Assembly: GCA_002104985.1 (NCBI GenBank)
Contig: MCGO01000079.1
Coordinates: 124,001 to 188,000 of the forward strand
Direction: 5' to 3'
Length of the DNA stretch: 64,000 nucleotides
Source: Rhizoclosmatium globosum
Lineage: Eukaryota > Chytridiomycota > Chytridiomycetes > Chytridiales > Chytriomycetaceae
The notes under the pieces are model-generated. The model saw nothing but the letters and a program-made list of their open reading frames with translations. It was not told the DNA's origin and did no database searches. How positions within the stretch are numbered: the first letter of the stretch is position 1; the number at the start of each line of letters is the position of its first letter. Shown piece after piece: positions 9,745-21,634 of this stretch. Made by a program: the position numbers and the translations under genes.

Positions 9745-12700
9745 ATGGCACGACCACCACGCCGCCGCCCTTCCACATCCACGTCAACAACGACAGCAAC
9801 AACGACATCGAACACATCGTCTGTGTTCTCGTCGCACGCAGCCCAAGTTCAAGTTCGGCCGTCGACCGCCGCATCCGCCGCCACGACGACTTCAATGAGA
9901 GATGTTGTTGCCGCTGTGAGCGAGGGCCGAGGTTCTTTCTGATTTGTTTGTTTGTTTAATTGTTTAATTGACTTGAATTGAATTGGAGGCGTCTCGGCCG
10001 AGGTTGCCGTGGTCTGCTTCGACAAGGCCGCCGCTGAGATCTCAATCAGCCAATTTGCGGATGGTGCGCTCTACGGGAAGGTTGGTTGGCTTGTCTCTGG
10101 GCGGAGTGTGCAAGGAAGCTTACTTGTGTCCGAGGCAGACTCTGCAACAGTTGTCTCTGGTCGATCCCTCAGAGGTATTCTGTCCACTGTTGCTTATTCC
10201 TGGTTCCTCACTCACTCAATCCTTAAAGATTCTCGTGTCTCAAACAGCCATGGAGCCTGTGAAATCCCGTCTGGTTGAAATCCGTGCGTTGGAACCCTAC
10301 TCTTGTTGTTTCTGAACCAACAATACAGTCGAGGCGAACTTTGGACAACAAGCCCTTGTTCCCGTAAACAGAAGCTACTTTAATCAATCGAGAGGCCTTC
10401 AGAATATACAAGACTTTTCATGGGACGAAACCATCATTCCGGGCCTCTCAAACAAGCTGTGAGTTGCATAGACCACTGGAATCCGTCACTCGGGACACGC
10501 AATTCTGAGTTTAAATAACAGATATTATGCTACGTCTTGTGTTGCTGCAATCTTGACGTTTATCGAAGAACGTGACGACATCACTTTCTACCGTCGCAGT
10601 TTGAAGTTCAAGTTCTTTTCAGCGGACGGAACAATGAGCATTGGTATGAATCTCAATTCTTACACAAAAGTTTTCTCAGCCATCTTCCTAGATCATATCA
10701 CTGCACGAAACCTGGAACTGATCTTCAACCTCCAAACAAACAAAACAATGAACTCCCTCTTTGGAATTCTTTCAGCTTCCTGTCAGACATCCATGGGATC
10801 TCGGCTCGTCCGCATGAACGTCTTACAGCCATTGAATGATTTAGAAACAATCGAGGCTCGTTTGGACGCAGTTCAGGCATTGAAAGAAAACCCGCATGCG
10901 CTATCTGGTATACGTACTTGTTTGAAAGAATCAGTCGACATGGACTCGTTAATTACAAGTGTAAGTCCATTCTTTCATTCAAGTACCTCTTTACTAATCC
11001 CACCGTCTAGCTCCTCTATCGCCCGAAAAAGCACTCAACAAAAGTAACCGAAACACACATCACAGCGCTGATCCTCCTCAAACACGTTCTTTCAAAGTGG
11101 ATCACATCTTTGCACGACACGATTGTCGATTTACCCACCCCACTTCTCGAACTCATCGCCTCCAATCTGTCAAACGAGAACCTTGCGCGTCTCCTTTCCC
11201 TCATCAATGAACGCATCAACGAAGATATTGTATGGCAAAAGAGTGCACAGGGTATGCGGAACCAGCGCTGTTATGCAATCAAAGCAGGATGGAACGGATT
11301 ACTTGACGTGGCGAGACAAACGTATCGCGAAAGTACAAACGACGTGTATGAGCTAGTCGCGTCTTATACCAGTTTAAGACTTTTTTTTTGATGTGATTCT
11401 ATAACTGACACCAACTCCACTCACGAAACAGCTCGTTATGGTTATCCCCTCAAAACAAACTTTACAAACACGCAAGGTTATACTCTTAAAGTCTCGGTCT
11501 CAGATCTGGAAGCCTCGGAGAACCCAGGCCAACTTCCAATTGAATTCATCAATGTGATCAAGTCGAAAAAGACAATCTCGTTCACTACTCTGCCGTTGCT
11601 TGGATTAAACGATCGAATCAATGAGAGCTTGATGGAGGTTTATCTGATGAGTGATCGAATGATTGGGGAACTTGTTGGAGAGGTGACTCAGTTTGCTGGG
11701 AGTTTGTACAAGATATCAGGTTCTGTCTATCACGTCCATTTTTCATTATTATTTTTTTGTTGACGTTAAAGCATAACACTAGAGAGTATCGCGTTGTTGG
11801 ATATGCTGAGTGCGTTTGCATTCGACGCAGACCAAAACGAATACGTTCGACCAGAATTCACGGAAACAGTTGAGGCTTTGAAAATACCAGCGACTGCCTC
11901 TCACCCGATAAATTCAACAGTATGCAGTGAAAGGAGGCCGTCATCCCGTGAAAGCCCTCATCTCATCCACAACCGGGTCAACCTACATTCCGAACGATAT
12001 ATACTGTTGTGCGGGAAGTAACGTTCAAATCATCAGTGGTCCAAATATGAGTGGGAAAACAACGTATTTGAAGATGGTTGTGCTGTTGAATATGCACAGA
12101 CGGGGAGTTTTGTTGCAGCTGAGTATGCGAGTATTCGATTGCAAGGACAGGTGTTTTCGAGGATTGGATGTGATTGCGTTGTTGAAGCGAGTGCTTCTAG
12201 TTTTATGTCGGAGATGCGAGAAGGTTTGTTTTTTCTGTGGGGGTTCTTGAATAATTTCAAGGTCTGAAAGAGTGCCTTAGCTGCGTTTATTCTCCAAAAT
12301 GTGTGTGATAACAGTTTGGTAGTGATTGATGAACTTGGGAGAGGTATACTGGTCTTTATTGAAGTGCCAGTTTTTAAGGTTGAAGGGGAAATAGGAACAT
12401 CACACACGGACGGCGTGGCTCTGTCGATTACAATCACCGAGGAACTCGCAAACACAAACGCGTTTCTCTTTCTCGCCACACATTTCACTGAAGTCGGAGC
12501 CGTCCTGTCGTCCACCTTTTCAAATGTTGTGAAACTTCACCTCCAAGTTCAAGTAAAATATACTCGCGAGATTCAATCGTCTTGACCAAGCACTAAACCC
12601 GATTTTTCTTTTTATTAGTGTATTGATCGCGGTTCAAACGTTTCCATTCAGTACAAGTATCATATCCAAGACGGAACACCCACGTTCGAGAACTACGGCC

Positions 12701-12951
12701 TTACGATTGCACGGATCGTCCAATTCCCCGATGAAACGATTTCGCTTGCCCTGCGAGTCAGTGATTTGTTGGTATTGCGGTCAAAAGACGTTACAGCGCG
12801 ACGTCGTGGGGATGCAGAGGAAGAAGCGAGGTTGGTTGCAAGAGGAGAGGAGAGGTTGTATCATCGGTTAGTCCAGGTGCGATTGAATTCTCGGTTGGAG
12901 GAAGGTCGGTTGAGAGAGTATTTGAAGGGACTGCAGGCGGAAGTTGTTTGA
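9745..12951 (+). CDS. MSH4: Meiotic MutS homologue MSH4
   Basis: Partner of MSH5 in the MutS-gamma clamp that stabilises meiotic crossover intermediates. Exon 1 (9745-9931) gives a Thr/Ser-rich tail then DVVAAVSEGRG; a 57-nt intron (9932-9988) joins VSAEVAVVCFDKAAAEISIS, the MSH4-type start without a mismatch-binding domain I. The core includes SRLVRMNVLQPLNDLETIEA, the connector and clamp, and RCYAIKAGWNGLLDVARQTY. ATPase motifs: Walker A GPNMSGKTTY near 12040, FMSEMRE signature, Walker B LVVIDELGRGT (split by an intron) and LATHFTE. It ends LKGLQAEVV. About ten introns of 45-60 nt, some in unusual places such as within Walker B. MSH4 rather than MSH5 is supported by the CYA-KAGWNGLLDVAR segment. 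Confidence 0.92.
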
Positions 12952-13415
12952 GGTTAATAAAGATTCATCGGGAAGAACTTTGTTCCGTTCCGCGGCCAAA
13001 TGGAGTTCATTGGTCAATGAAAGTTCACGTGGCTGTGGAGATTACCTTTGATTTAATGAGCTAACTTCATTGAAACTTTATTGTTTGATGTATTCTGGAG
13101 CTGATATCCAACGAGACTCTATTGAAGTGCTGACGCAAGAGTTTTTTACTTGGTCAAGAAGATGGCTGGAAATCGAAATCTCCACTTAAAAATTTTACTG
13201 ACATCAGCTTGACTGATTACTTTGTTGCAATTGAAATGAAGAGCGGATGTTTCTTCGCGAAAAATAGTATAATGCGAGGATATTTTTGAGGGTGGGGTGG
13301 CTAAGACATATTTCACTCTAAGCCTCAAAAATTTGCTTGATTAAATGAAGAGAGCCATTAAAACAAGAGCGTGTTGCTATCTGAATTTCAACCAAGCCAA
13401 AGAAGAAGAAAAAAT
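12952..13415. other. Intergenic region, no gene seen
   Basis: About 460 bp of AT-rich sequence between MSH4 and the first secreted-protein gene. The short open frames here lack family similarity or splice partners. It probably holds the MSH4 3' end and the promoter of the next gene; a purine-rich run directly precedes the ATG at 13416. No RNA gene or repeat was recognised. Confidence 0.5.
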
Positions 13416-14967
13416 ATGCAACCAGTTTCTCTTGCCGTCCTTCTTGCGTCATTTGCTGCTGGTCTCCAGCCGTTTGCTGCCGCTGCACCAGTTTCCCCTG
13501 TCACCAAGTGTCAAGTGAAAGGCCCGCTGCAAACACTTTGCTCAATTCAGCATGCTAAGGATTCTATCCAGGTCCAAACACTTAACGGCTGTAAAGGTTA
13601 TGCCGGTGAAAACGTCTACTTGCAAGCAACCGCCGGGACGTTTACGTCTCAAATTCTCTACCACCCAGGTGTGGAAGAGTCGGCGACATACGGAGATGCT
13701 GGTGCAATCAACGGAATTGCAGAGTTCTATGCCCTCAAGACTGACTCTTACGATGTCGTGATTGGTGTCAAGCCTGACTCCAAAGGAACGAACCCTGTAG
13801 TTGAATATGTCACCTTCTACTGCAAGAACACCGGTGGGACAGTCACAGGTGTTTCCAAGCAATACAAGTCGTTTGCCAATGTGAATGCAAATGTGAACAT
13901 TTGTGGCTCAAGCACAGTCAAAGTCGTTGACACTGTTGTAGAGAGTTTCAACAATCCATCGGTCCGTCTCGATATTGAACACCCTGCCTCAGTCACGCTT
14001 ACTGGTGGACTTCGTCTTGTGAAAGACTCGAGATGCGACACAGACGTCGTTCATGTTCAGGAAGCCCCAAAACCAATTAACTTTGTTGTAAGATCCCCTG
14101 ACGCCTCTTGTTTCCCATGACTAATCTCGTTTGTTACAGCAAACCATCAAAGCGTGCCCAAAGAGCAACAGAATCACTTACCCCTGCAAGATCCTCGCAA
14201 ACCCATGGATTACTCCAGCCGTCGTTGACATGACAACCATGAAACAACGTCCAAACTTCTCTTTCCGCTTCCCAGGTCTCTACCACGCCTTCAAAGCATC
14301 CGACTTTGAAGTAACTATCAATGTCGAACAAGTCTTCAAGAAAGATGGAAAACCTCTCCGCGTCGGTATGACGCCTGAGGAAAAGAAACAAATCCAGTCA
14401 AAAGATGGCCTCAAGGATGTCTTCTCGGTCACAAAAGTCTACGTCCGTTGCGGCCGAAACGTCCCTGCTGAAAAAATCAACGAATCTGATCCCTTCAATT
14501 GGGTCCTCGATGTCAAGGGAAACAAGGTCCCCAACCCAAAGCTCAGCCAATTTGCAAAGACGAACCCGAAAGTCCAAGTTTTTGATTTCAAGAACGCAGC
14601 TCAATCCATCTCTTGCGGTACATACACCATCAACACGGAACCCAGTAGCGAAAACAATGTCAATCATATTTCGATTACAAGCATTTATTACCCTGGATGG
14701 TACGCTTACGGAGGCCTCTGCTTGAACTACGACTTGACTATCAACAATGAGTTTGATGATACCTGGGCTACTGACTGTGCTGGCTTTGTGACTGATCCTA
14801 AGGAGGCTCCCAAGAAGCAAACCTTTTTCCATCACGCCAACAGCGAGGAGATGAAGTGTTGGGACAAGGTTCCAGTTGGTGCACCACTTGCGGCGTATGA
14901 CGAGGCTACATACGCTTGCAAGGAACCCGGACCAGGATATAACTTCGAAATCAACAGATTTTTGTGA
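13416..14967 (+). CDS. Secreted cysteine-containing protein A, unknown family
   Basis: ATG 13416 starts a signal peptide (MQPVSLAVLLASFAAGLQPF, then AAAAP). Two exons, 13416-14087 and 14140-14967, flank a 52-nt intron with a clear branch site (TGACTAAT) and join as PINFV|QTIKACPKS, giving about 499 residues. No transmembrane segment besides the signal. The N-terminal half has spaced cysteines and an FYALKTDSYDVVIGVK motif; the C-terminal half has WITPAVVDM, FRFPGLYHAF, VRCGRN, SIYYPGWYAYGGLCLNYDLT and a final GPGYNFEINRFL. I do not recognise the family. The even spread of Cys and aromatic residues suggests a folded extracellular domain. A tandem paralogue follows 0.75 kb downstream. The upstream in-frame extension to 13371 is not ATG-initiated. 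Confidence 0.85.
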
Positions 14968-15715
14968 GGTTGGAAGGGTATAGGGATGATGTTGGTTATG
15001 TGCCAATTTCATAGATTAACTGAAGGCTGTTTCCCTCTTCTTCCTCAGAATATCATTTCGTCTGTTATACGTGAAGATGAAAATGAATCTTTCTGTTGTG
15101 AAACTGTTCTTATTTGTGTCTCATCGAAGTCTCCCTCGAATGGTCCAAGAACAAGAAAAATGCCCGAGGTTCGTTCAACGGTTCGTACTCTGTCAAAAGA
15201 TGTGAAACAGAGAACTGGAGATTGGCTTGGAAATTTCATCACAGATCTCGTCACTTGAGCCTTCGCACCGACAGTTTCATTCCTCACTGTTTTTGATGAT
15301 ACGTGCACTAAGATTAACAGTTCACCTAAAGTCTTTTCTACAATCAATGAGGCTTCATTAAAGCGCATTCTGAAACATCAGATTGGCTGGAATTTTGAAT
15401 CTCTTCATGCAAAATTTTTCATCGGCGCGGAACAAACGTGCTGCTTACAAAGCTTATTTGAGACAGGTTTGTAGTTTGACAAAGCGTACAATTAACACAT
15501 GTTAGAAGTCAATATGGCTGGGCTACTTAAATTGACACTTCATTGAGTGAAGTCGGAGGTTCAAAAGCCTCAAAACTGGAAATGAAAATTTTATTGATGA
15601 AATATTCTGTTTCGTATTTTTGCCTTCGGAGGTTCGTTTCTCCTTTTAAATTTTCCGAATGTCAATAAGAAGAAAATTGGAGGCTTCTCAGTTGAAAAAA
15701 AAAGCCAAAAACAGT
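14968..15715. other. Intergenic region between the secreted paralogues
   Basis: About 750 bp with no convincing gene. Short opposite-strand frames show no signal peptide, domain or splice partner. The sequence just upstream of the second paralogue shares short phrases with that upstream of the first (for example AGCCTCAAAA) but no long identity, so the duplication or conversion tract did not extend here. Confidence 0.5.
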
Positions 15716-17294
15716 ATGCAGTTCGTTGTTCTTGCTGTTCTTGCTGCCACTTTGGTTGCATGTCTCCCTCAGGCTGTCGCTCCAGCTGTCAAGCCAGTTG
15801 CCCCAGTTTCTTGTAAACCAGTTTCTTCCATCAGTTCTTGCATCATTCGATCTGGTGCTGGTGTAAACTATCAGTCAGATTCGAGGTCAAAGTCGGCCCA
15901 AGCTATTCAGATCAACACTATCAATGGGAAAGGCCCTTCATCTGAAGCGTCTTATTTGCAGGTTATTGGAGGAAGTTACTCATCTGAAATCAACCGCAAG
16001 GCAAATAAGAATTATCCTGCTTACTATTTCAAGGAAGAATTTGGAACAGCTGGTGGTTTGAATGGTATTGTCGAGTTCTATGCCATCAAGTCTGCCTCTT
16101 ACGATGTTGTGATTGGTGTCAAGAACATTAACATTGAGTATATTACCTTCTACTGCAAAAATGCAGGAGTTACAACTGGGGTTAGTACGCAATTCAAGTC
16201 ATTTTCAGATGCAAATGAGATGAAAAAACTTTCATGCGGTCCAAATACCGCAACGTTCAAGAGCTTTATTACAAGCAACGTAAACATCGCTATTGGTACT
16301 GAAATTGGTATAAAATCCCCCTCTGCTGTTACTGGTGGACTTTGTCTCCTCCAACAGACAAGATGTGATCAAGAAGTTTTCCATGTGCAACAAGCCCCCA
16401 AGCCAATTAACTTTATTGTAAGATCCTCTTACGCCTCTTATTTCCCATGACTAATCTCGTTTGTTACAGCAAACCATCAAAGCCTGCCCAAAGAGCAACA
16501 GAATCACTTACCCCTGCAAGATCCTCGCGAACCCATGGATTACTCCAGCCGTCGTCGACATGAAAACCATGAAACAACGTCCAAACTTCTCCTTCCGCTT
16601 CCCAGGTCTCTACCATGCCTTCCTCGCCGCTGACTTTGAAGTCACCATTGACGTCGACCAAGTCCTTAACAAGGATGCCCCACTTCGCGTCGGAATGACC
16701 CCTGAGGAGAAAAAACAAATTCAGTCAAATGATGGTATGAAGGAAGTCTTCTCCGTCACAAAAGTCTACGTCCGTTGCGGTCGAAACATTCCAGCCGAGA
16801 AAATCCACGAAACCGATCCTTTCAACTTCGTTCTTGACGCCAAGCAGAACAAAGTGCCAAACCCGAAGCTCAATCAATTCGCGAAAACCAACCCAAAAGT
16901 CCAAGTCATTGATATCAATAGTGCGGCTCAGTCCATCTCATGTGGCGGTTACACCATCAACACTGAGCTCAGTTACGAAAACAACATCAGACATATTTCC
17001 ATCAGTAGCATTTACTACCCTGGATGGTACGCGTATGGAGGTCTCTGCTTGAACTACGACTTGACTGTCAACAATGAGTTTGATGATACCTGGGCTACTG
17101 ACTGTCCTGGCTTTGTGACTGACCCTAAGGAAGCTCCCAAGAAGCAAAACTTTTTCCATCACGCAAACAGCGAGGAGATGAAGTGTTGGGACAAGGTTCC
17201 TGTTGGTGCACCACTTGCGGCGTATGACGAGGCTACATACACTTGTAAGGAAGCCGGACCAGGATATAACTTCGAAATCAACAGATTTTTGTGA
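15716..17294 (+). CDS. Secreted cysteine-containing protein B, tandem paralogue of A
   Basis: ATG 15716 opens a signal peptide (MQFVVLAVLAATLVACLPQA). Exons 15716-16417 and 16470-17294 join as PINFI|QTIKACPKS across a 52-nt intron that differs from that of paralogue A at only three positions by eye. About 508 residues. The second exon is almost identical to A in protein and DNA (WITPAVVDM, FRFPGLYHAF, SIYYPGWYAYGGLCLNYDLT, GYNFEINRFL), whereas the first exon is clearly diverged and keeps only islands such as EFYAIKSASYDVVIGVK and YITFYCKNAG. Unknown family; extracellular location inferred. The pirin gene starts 61 bp after its stop. Confidence 0.85.
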
Positions 17295-17355
17295 TTTAAT
17301 TTTTTCTTTATAATTTCTTTTGTTTTCATAAGTAAAAGTTCTCCACTTGAAAGAT

Positions 17356-18469
17356 ATGAGCCAAACACTTCGCTCCATCCTCAAAACTGTCAAGCCCCGA
17401 ACATTTGGGCCAGAAGGCATCAATAGACGGCTTATATCGCCAAACTATGAAGGTACCTCACCGGGAGTCATCTATCTGAAGCACATCCAGCAAGACTAAT
17501 CCGGCTTCAAAAAGGCAAACTCCTCAAACCTTTCGTCCTACTTGACGTTCTCAAAGGCCCGTTTCCTCGCGATTCAATCACATTTGGTTTCCATCCACAC
17601 AGCGGTTGGTATCTCTTGGCCTCTCCCGCTGCAAGGATCATTAAATTGTGGTTCTCCATACGAAAGGAATCGCCACGCTTTCGTATCAGAAAGACTTTCC
17701 ACTTAATTACACGGATACTGAAGGACGGACCGGAGTGTTGCCTCCTGGAGGACTAGAGTGGATGCGTGCAGGTGGAGGTATGTATGATGGAAGGTTTTTG
17801 GCATCTCCTCATGTAACATTCCAGGTGCATGGCATCGAGGTGATTTAGTCGGTCAAGAAGGGAAGAACACAACTGGGTATGATTTATTGGGGACATTGGT
17901 TGTCGCTGCTGAAGGACTAACGGACACTTACTGTCAACAGATTTCAATTGTGGATCTCGTTACCGCCAGGCGTAGAAGATGGTCCATCGCATTCAGAGTT
18001 TGTTGCGCCAGAGAGAGTTCCAGCTGTAGAAAACGTCAAAGTTTTGATGGGAAAGTACAAGAACGCAGTATCGCCCATCAAAGATGCAGGATCTGAAAAC
18101 ATTACATGTCTGGATGTGAGTGTGGATGCAGGAGGCGTGTTTGAGTATGATTTTCCTGAAGGACAGACAGCTTCATGGGTGTTGGTGTATGATGGAATGG
18201 CACGCATCAATGGAATGGTCCCGTTTGACGACCACTTGATGATTCTGAGTGGAGAAAAGGGCGGTAGTCGATTGCACGTTGTTGCAGATGAAGACGAAGG
18301 AGTCAAAATGATTATTGGGTCAGCCGTGCCGCAGAAAGAGGCAGTTGTGACAAGTTTCTACAGCGTGCACACAAACAAGGCGTCACTGGCAGCAGGAGAG
18401 AAGCGCATTCTCGAGATTGGATCCCGGCTAGTAGAGGAAGGAAAGATAACTGAGAATGCACGACTATAA
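17356..18469 (+). CDS. Pirin-like cupin protein
   Basis: Bicupin of the pirin family (metal-binding; related members have quercetin dioxygenase activity or act as nuclear cofactors). ATG 17356 gives MSQTLRSILKTVKPRTFGPE and INRRLISPN. Later exons supply LLDVLKGPFPRDSITFGFHP with the metal-binding HPHSG, then IATLSYQ, LPPGGLEWMRAGGG and AWHRGDLVG. The expected second metal-site His residues are therefore partly altered: the usual HSE after the GRGVVH-type loop is replaced by AWHRGD. The C-terminal cupin contains GVFEYDFPEGQTASWVLVYD and ends KITENARL. About five introns. It lies 24 bp upstream of the next gene, same strand. Family call is firm; enzymatic activity is uncertain. Confidence 0.85.
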
Positions 18470-18493
18470 CAATAAATTGTTTACTTCAATTTC

Positions 18494-21400
18494 ATGTCTG
18501 AAGCTGTCGAAACAGAACTCCCACTGATGGCACCACCACCACCAACCTCTGCTGCTGCAGCAACGGGCGAGACACCGCACGCCGCTGAGTCAGCCTCTGC
18601 CTCGTCCGCAGCAAAGCCAAGTTCGGCGCCGAAAAAGAAGGCGACGTCAGTTCCGGTGTTCGCCTCGTTCGGCGCCTTTTCTTCGACGCCAACGCGCATC
18701 AAAGTTGTTTGGACGGTTCTTCGCGGCGCAGCGTTGGCGGCCCTGGTCTTTTCGGTGCTTTTGCGGATTGGCGATGTTGTTGGTTTGGGTCGTTGTTTGT
18801 TTGTCTCGTTAAATTGTAGAACTAACCGATCAATCTATAGGGTTTCATCGCCAGGAACAGTGCTCAAAGGTGCTCTCTAGGGGTCACTGGACACCAAAGA
18901 AGGCCTGGCACCCTGACTCATGCGCTATTGCAAAGTATCAGCCAAACAACCTCCAATCATGCTTAGGTGAATCAAAGGTCCTTCTTATTGGGTATGTATC
19001 GCTGGGAATTCTTTCTTATTGATGGTGTTATTTTATTTCTGTCATTTTCCTGTTTAGCGCCTAACTGATTTTCCCTCGATCACTTCTAAATTATAACTCC
19101 ATAGTGACTCGTCAATGCGTGCAATTTACTATGCATTCCGTGCGAAACTTGGTGCGAAACTCACGGAGACGGAAAAGGCGAATGCAAAGAAACATGAAGA
19201 CCTCTCATATACATCTGGAAAAGTCCATCTCGAATTTTATTGGGATCCTTGGCTCAACCGTACTGACGTTTTAAATGTGCTCGACAAGTCTCAGGCTGCA
19301 CCAAAATTGGGTCCTGTCAAAAAAGGAGATGTGGCTGCATTAGTCGTGCTGGAACCAAAAGATTATAAAACATCAATTGCTATGGTATCAGTTGGGGCCT
19401 GGTTCATGCGTTACGGTGGTGATCAACCTGCCGCTATTGAAAAGTAAGTTTTCATTGAATATTCTAACCACCAGCCACAGTGGCTAATCATACCTACAAC
19501 AGCTTCGGCAAAACAGTCTCGCACTTATTTGACATTGTTACTCAACGTCACGCGTCTGAAACCCCTATAGCGACCCACTTCATCACTCGCCTCCTTCCAC
19601 CCTTTGAAGAAGCTAAACTCTCAAAAGAGCGTCAAGCTTTCCTCCACAACGAGCTTCGATTGCAATATAACGCAAAGCTGTTTAAGTTAGTTCCCGGTGT
19701 TGAAAAGGGAGTGGATGGAGATGCCTTCAAACTTGGTATGGTCGGTTTACATGCATTGACTGCAGCAGAGGGAATGACTACCGATGGGTTGCACTACTTG
19801 CCTGAAGTAGATGCTGTTGAGGTAAATTTTAGTATTTTTTACACAAGAGCGATTAATTTACTGAATCAATTATGCAGGTCGAGCTTTTATTAAACCAAGT
19901 CTGCAATGAGCCACTGTACAATGGAACAAAACAACAAGGAAAGACTTCATGTTGTGTGGATTATCCAAAGACTCCTGCTGGTGTTTGGGCCATCTTGGTC
20001 CTCGTCCTTGCGTTTGGACCAGGTGCCTTCTATTACCGAACAACAAAACGTATGTTTATCTTTCAAAATCAACGCGTCTAACACAATGTAATAGCGCACT
20101 TTGAACCAGCAAATGCCACTCTCCGTCTCTTGTACCCAACTGAAAAGACGGCTTTTGCACTAGGTGTTTTGGGTCTTGTCCTCATTTCGTGTCTGACGGT
20201 GGATCGGTCAACTCTCTTTGTGAAAGTCAACAAAGAATTTAATTCGGCCGAGTTTGTGTTGATGAACTTGGCGTGGATTGTTCCTGGATTCTGGTCTTTG
20301 CGTGTGGGTAGCGACTCTACGTTCCTGAATCGTGAGCAGACTGACGAATGGAAAGGATGGATGCAGGTACGTTGTTTTAGCGTCGCTGCCAAGAATATTG
20401 ATGAATTCTTGTTTAGTTTGCCATTCTTGTGTATCACTTTACTGGAGGATCAAAAGTCATTCCAATCTATGCTGTGATTCGTATTATGGTTGCTTCATAT
20501 CTATTTATGACTGGATTCGGACACTTTACCTTCTTTTACAAGAAGGCGGACTTTTCTCTCATTCGTCTTGCTCGTGTACTGGTGCGACTGAACTTGCTCA
20601 GCATTGCCCTTTCATACGTGATGGAGACCGACACCCTATTCTATTACTTTGGACCCCTCGTAACATTTTGGTTCATGATCGTTTACGGAACCATGGGAAT
20701 CTATAGCGCAGGAAACAGCAACCCAACAATCCTCGCCACAAAACTCTTCCTCTCAAACCTAGCCGCCTACAGCTTCACCCACTTCCCCATCGTCTACGGC
20801 CCCTTCTTCCAAGTCTGCGAAACCCTCTTTGGCGTGAAATGGAACGCGAAGGAAGCCGCCTTCCGTCTCGCCCTTGACCAATACGCCGTCCACTTTGGAA
20901 TGCTCTGTGCATGGCTCATGATCTCCCTCCAATCCGTACAATCCTCCACACCAACACAATACAACTGGCTCACAGCCTTATCCACCACAATCGTCAACAG
21001 ATGGGCACAAGTGAAACGAACCGCCCTCATTTCATCCACAGTCATCCTTATCACATACACAATCTTCATCTCGACAGTGAAAATGGGGAAAACAGAAAAC
21101 AACGCGTACCATCCATACATTTCTCTCGTGATCCTCTCCGCCTTTGTGATTCTCCGAAACGCGACGGAATCGTTGCGAAAGACGACATCGGTGTTTTGGA
21201 GGTGGATCGGTGGGTTCAGTCTTGAAACGTTCATCTTGCAGTACCATATCTGGCTTGCTGTTGATACATATGCGGTTGTTGATTTGCTTGGGCCTGGAGT
21301 TATTGGGCGTGGAACGGGGAGTGAGGTTACGGCTGTTGTTAAGTGGTTTGGGTTTTTGATGAACACGGTTGTGTTTTTCGCGTTGAGTGAGGTTGTTGGA

Positions 21401-21532
21401 GATGCGAGCGGGGTTCTTGTTGAGGGGGTTGTTATTGGGGGCTTGGGGAAGGGTGCTGATGCGAGGGGGATCGCGGCGAGATTGGGAGTTTGGATGTTGG
21501 TTTTAGTTCTGTGGAATTATACTTTGGTTTGA
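18494..21532 (+). CDS. CASD1/Cas1p-type O-acetyltransferase with PC-esterase domain
   Basis: Golgi-type O-acetyltransferase, related to animal CASD1 (sialic acid 9-O-acetylation) and Cryptococcus Cas1p (capsule O-acetylation). After an Ala/Pro-rich cytosolic tail and a first membrane helix (LRGAALAALVFSVLLRIG) comes a luminal PC-esterase/SGNH domain: C..RGHWTPKKAWHPDSCAI, the nucleophile motif GDSSMRA (split by an intron after the Gly) and the DGLHYLP pair containing the catalytic Asp and His. From about 19.95 kb a chain of roughly ten hydrophobic helices forms the Cas1p acyltransferase part (WAILVLVLAFGPGAFYY, EFNSAEFVLMN, FILQYHIWLA). The final exon (from about 20.43 kb) is long and intronless. 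The acceptor glycan is unknown; fungi lacking sialic acid probably modify another wall sugar. Confidence 0.88.
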
Positions 21533-21634
21533 CGACGCTTTTTTTATTTGGTGTATTTGAGAAAGACTTTGGATCGAGGTGGTTCGTTTTATTTGTATAG
21601 ATTCCGTTGATTTGTTTAAAATGGGTTCTAAAAT

